64,000 bases of DNA, taken from positions 62,001-126,000 of the forward strand of contig NZ_JACIEJ010000009.1 in the NCBI RefSeq assembly GCF_014196795.1, given 5' to 3'. This document shows positions 61,879-64,000 of the stretch, one piece after another. Made by a program: the position numbers and the translations under genes. The notes below the pieces were generated by a model. That model searched no databases. It was not told the origin of the DNA and worked only from the letters and a program-made list of their open reading frames with translations. Source of the stretch: Sagittula marina. Its GTDB lineage: Bacteria > Pseudomonadota > Alphaproteobacteria > Rhodobacterales > Rhodobacteraceae. Numbering within the stretch: the first letter of the stretch is position 1; each line of letters begins with the position of its first letter.

Positions 61879-62247
61879 GCGCGAAAAGCCCGATGGGGAA
61901 GGCGCGCGCGCGTTTAGCGGCCGTCAATTTTGGCGCTCGCGAACGGGTGTTTTTCAACATAGTCAGCGGTTTGAGGACCCTCGCGGGTACCCCCAAACCA
62001 AAAATAGGCAATCGTCAGATAGCGCACTTTCCGGACTGGGATGAGGCAGTTTCCGGGGAGCAGCTGCGGCGAAGGTACAGATTTCCACCGAATTGATCGA
62101 TACAGCGTTTTGTGCGAAAGATCGCCACGATCTTTTTGACGCGCCCCTCGCTCAATAGCCTTTCCGCACCGAAGTGACGGTCTGGTGCGGACGGCCATTG
62201 AACAACCGGTTTGAGAGGTCGGTGACCAGGCCGCAGCCTGCACATCG
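61879..62247. other. Gap downstream of the aldehyde dehydrogenase gene
   Basis: About 370 bp without a gene. AAAGATC (62117-62123) and GATCTTT (62129-62135) form a 7-bp hairpin followed by TT, a possible weak terminator about 110 bp beyond the dehydrogenase stop. Part of the transposase remnant's terminal sequence may also lie here, but I cannot see inverted repeats. Confidence 0.35.
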
Positions 62248-63681
62248 CTACTCTGGAAGTGCGATGGCTTTCACCTCGAGAAAGTCGCGCATACCTTCGG
62301 CCCCGCCTTCGCGCCCGTTTCCGGACGATTTGTACCCGCCGAAGGGAGAGCCCGCCGCCAGGTAGGCCCCGTTCACATTGACAGTGCCCGATTGCAGCGC
62401 CTTGGCGACGCGAAGCGCACGCGCGGGATCGCCGCTTTGCACGTAGGCACCAAGACCGTAGGGCGTGTCGTTCGCCAGCCGGATGCCATCCTCTTCGTCG
62501 TCGAAGGGGATCATCACCAGCACCGGGCCAAAGATCTCTTCCTGCGCGATCCGCATGTCGTTGGAGACGTCGGCAAATACCGTGGGCTTGGCGTAATAGC
62601 CGGTCTCGAACCCCTCGGGTTTGCCCAGCCCGCCGCAGACCAGCCGCGTGTTTTCGTCGAGGCCGACCTGGATCATCTTCTGCACCCGGTCGTATTGCAT
62701 CTGGCTGACCAGCGGCCCCAGATGATCGCCGGGCTGCGACGGATCGCCGATCTTGACGCGGGCGCACTTCACCGCGGCCAATTCGACCGCGCGATCATAG
62801 ACCGGGCGCTCGACCAGCATCCGCGTGGCAGCATCGCAGCTTTGGCCTGAATTGATGAAACAGGCGTCGATGCCTTCGTCGATGGCGCGCTCGAGGTCGC
62901 AATCGGCAAAGACGAGGTTGGGCGATTTGCCACCAAGCTCCAGCGTCACGCGTTTCACCGTGTCGGCGCTTTCCTTGAGGATCGAGGTGCCCGCCCGCGT
63001 CGATCCGGTGAAGGACATCATGGCGATGTCGGGATGGCGCGACATCGACGAGCCAACGGTGGGGCCCGCGCCGTGTACGAGGTTGAAGACCCCGGCCGGG
63101 ACGCCGGCCTCGTCCATGATCTCGGCCAGCAGGTTGGCCGAAAGCGGAGTGAGTTCCGACGGTTTCAGCACCATGGTGCAGCCTGCCGCAAGGCACGGCG
63201 CGATCTTGAGCATCATCTGGTTGACCGGCCAGTTCCAGGGCGTGATCAGCCCGCAGACACCGACGGGCTCCATCACGATCAGATCGCCGTTAAGCAGGGT
63301 GTGTTCAAAGGCAAACGCCTCGAGATCTGCGACCATGGCGGTCAGGATGTCGACGCCGACCTGAGCCTGCTGTTCGCGCGCGAAGGAGATCGGAGAGCCC
63401 ATTTCGATGCTGATGGCCTGCGCCATTTCGTCGATGCGGCGGGAGTAGACTTCGAGGATACGCTCCAGAAGCGCGCGCCGCTCGAGCTTGGTGGTGGCCG
63501 CGAAGGCAGGCCGGGCTGCCTTGGCGGCGGCAACAGCGGCATCGACATCGGACGCGTCGCCCATGGCCAGCACCGCGACGGTTTCTTCGGTCGCAGGGTT
63601 GATCATGTCGAGTGTGTCGCGCCCGGATGGGGCCACCCACCGGCCATTGATGTAGAATTGCGAAAGATCGATGGTGGACAT
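62248..63681 (-). CDS. NAD(P)-dependent aldehyde dehydrogenase
   Basis: A 477-residue aldehyde dehydrogenase with the catalytic cysteine C282 in FINSGQSCDAATRM, general base E248 in TLELGGKSPN, and cofactor motifs TPWNWPVNQM and MSFTGSTRAG. Class-wide motifs are intact but do not identify the aldehyde. A TetR-type regulator gene precedes it by 76 bp on the same strand and may control it. Confidence 0.93.
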   Translation of the reverse strand: MSTIDLSQFYINGRWVAPSGRDTLDMINPATEETVAVLAMGDASDVDAAVAAAKAARPAFAATTKLERRALLERILEVYSRRIDEMAQAISIEMGSPISFAREQQAQVGVDILTAMVADLEAFAFEHTLLNGDLIVMEPVGVCGLITPWNWPVNQMMLKIAPCLAAGCTMVLKPSELTPLSANLLAEIMDEAGVPAGVFNLVHGAGPTVGSSMSRHPDIAMMSFTGSTRAGTSILKESADTVKRVTLELGGKSPNLVFADCDLERAIDEGIDACFINSGQSCDAATRMLVERPVYDRAVELAAVKCARVKIGDPSQPGDHLGPLVSQMQYDRVQKMIQVGLDENTRLVCGGLGKPEGFETGYYAKPTVFADVSNDMRIAQEEIFGPVLVMIPFDDEEDGIRLANDTPYGLGAYVQSGDPARALRVAKALQSGTVNVNGAYLAAGSPFGGYKSSGNGREGGAEGMRDFLEVKAIALPE

Positions 63682-63722
63682 GTGTTCATCCCTTGAGGCG
63701 GCGTGATTTGGCGGTGTTGATG

Positions 63723-63739
63723 CCCCCGCAGATCGGGGG
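63723..63739 (-). other. Short hairpin between the TetR and aldehyde dehydrogenase genes
   Basis: CCCCCG (63723-63728) and CGGGGG (63734-63739) form a 6-bp GC stem with a 5-nt loop, with no T tract. It may partly separate expression of the two genes. Confidence 0.35.
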
Positions 63740-63757
63740 TGTGAGGGTCGGGCCTGT

Positions 63758-64000
63758 CTACGCAGATGCGTTCCGAGGCAGGGCGAGCGCGGCGATCGTC
63801 CTGGTCATGTCCATGATCACCTTGTTGAGATCGTCGTAGGTCGATCTTTCCGACCAGGTGAATTCGAAAAAGAGCATGTTGGCGTTGTTGAAGATCGTGG
63901 CGCCGAACGCCTCGCAATCCAGATCGGACGACAGGCGGCCTTGGGCTTGCAGGGCCACTGTCAGATCAATGATCTGCTGGCGCAGCACCCGGTCCGACTG
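63758..64000 (-). CDS. TetR-family regulator, C-terminal part
   Basis: The frame continues past the end of the window; about 80 residues are visible (LTVALQAQGRLSSDLDCEAFGATIFNNANMLFFEFTW). This fits a TetR C-terminal ligand domain, but the diagnostic helix-turn-helix lies outside, so the family call is tentative. Confidence 0.6.
   Translation of the reverse strand, partial: QSDRVLRQQIIDLTVALQAQGRLSSDLDCEAFGATIFNNANMLFFEFTWSERSTYDDLNKVIMDMTRTIAALALPRNASA

Noticed and set aside
62117-62137. Strong terminator after the aldehyde dehydrogenase gene
   Set aside because: The hairpin is only 7 bp with two trailing T on the plus strand, and it is over 100 bp from the stop; kept only as a remark.

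Overview
The window is GC-rich bacterial DNA with the gene content of a marine alphaproteobacterium of the Rhodobacteraceae (Roseobacter group): a RepABC replication module, many TRAP and ABC uptake systems, FCD-type GntR regulators and an erythritol catabolic locus of the Brucella/Rhizobium type. This assignment comes from protein motifs and gene order recognised by eye, with no database search. RepABC at the left end suggests that the window lies on a large plasmid or chromid. A tRNA-Leu gene, a thiamine salvage operon and several complete catabolic operons fit a chromid.

Layout. 1-4.5 kb: the end of an isochorismatase-family gene, then repC, repB and repA on the minus strand, with four copies of an 18-bp palindrome beyond repC and a probable counter-transcribed RNA between repB and repC. 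4.5-19 kb: a GntR regulator, a TRAP/gamma-glutamyltransferase/TauE operon, a racemase-like protein lacking both catalytic cysteines, and a peptide-type ABC transporter followed by an amidase and a RidA protein. Matching TTGTnnACAA operator pairs in two promoter regions suggest one regulon. 19-33.4 kb: an erythritol locus with eryABCD and a DeoR regulator, a divergent sugar ABC transporter with a DUF2291 protein, and a tpiA-rpiB-fbp-fba operon. Together these could take erythritol to erythrose 4-phosphate and on through sedoheptulose bisphosphate.

33.5-36.8 kb: a Y-family DNA polymerase, and an MFS exporter with a divergent TetR regulator. 37.2-43.6 kb: davA-davB (lysine to 5-aminovalerate), a TRAP system with fused permeases and a second racemase-family protein. 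43.7-48 kb: an amino-acid ABC importer with a cysteine-desulfurase-like enzyme and a divergent FadR-type regulator. 48-55 kb: a LacI regulator with twin operators, a TIM-barrel isomerase, a Gfo/Idh/MocA dehydrogenase and a sugar ABC transporter. 55-58 kb: thiM-thiE-thiD-tenA behind a TPP riboswitch.

58-64 kb: an MFS transporter, then a decayed mobile region made of tRNA-Leu(TAG), an integrase lacking its N-terminal domain and a frameshifted transposase remnant. It ends with an aldehyde dehydrogenase and the C-terminal part of a TetR regulator. Overall the window is a string of uptake-plus-catabolism cassettes, most with a local regulator and recognisable operators. Hairpins recur at the boundaries of genes for substrate-binding proteins.
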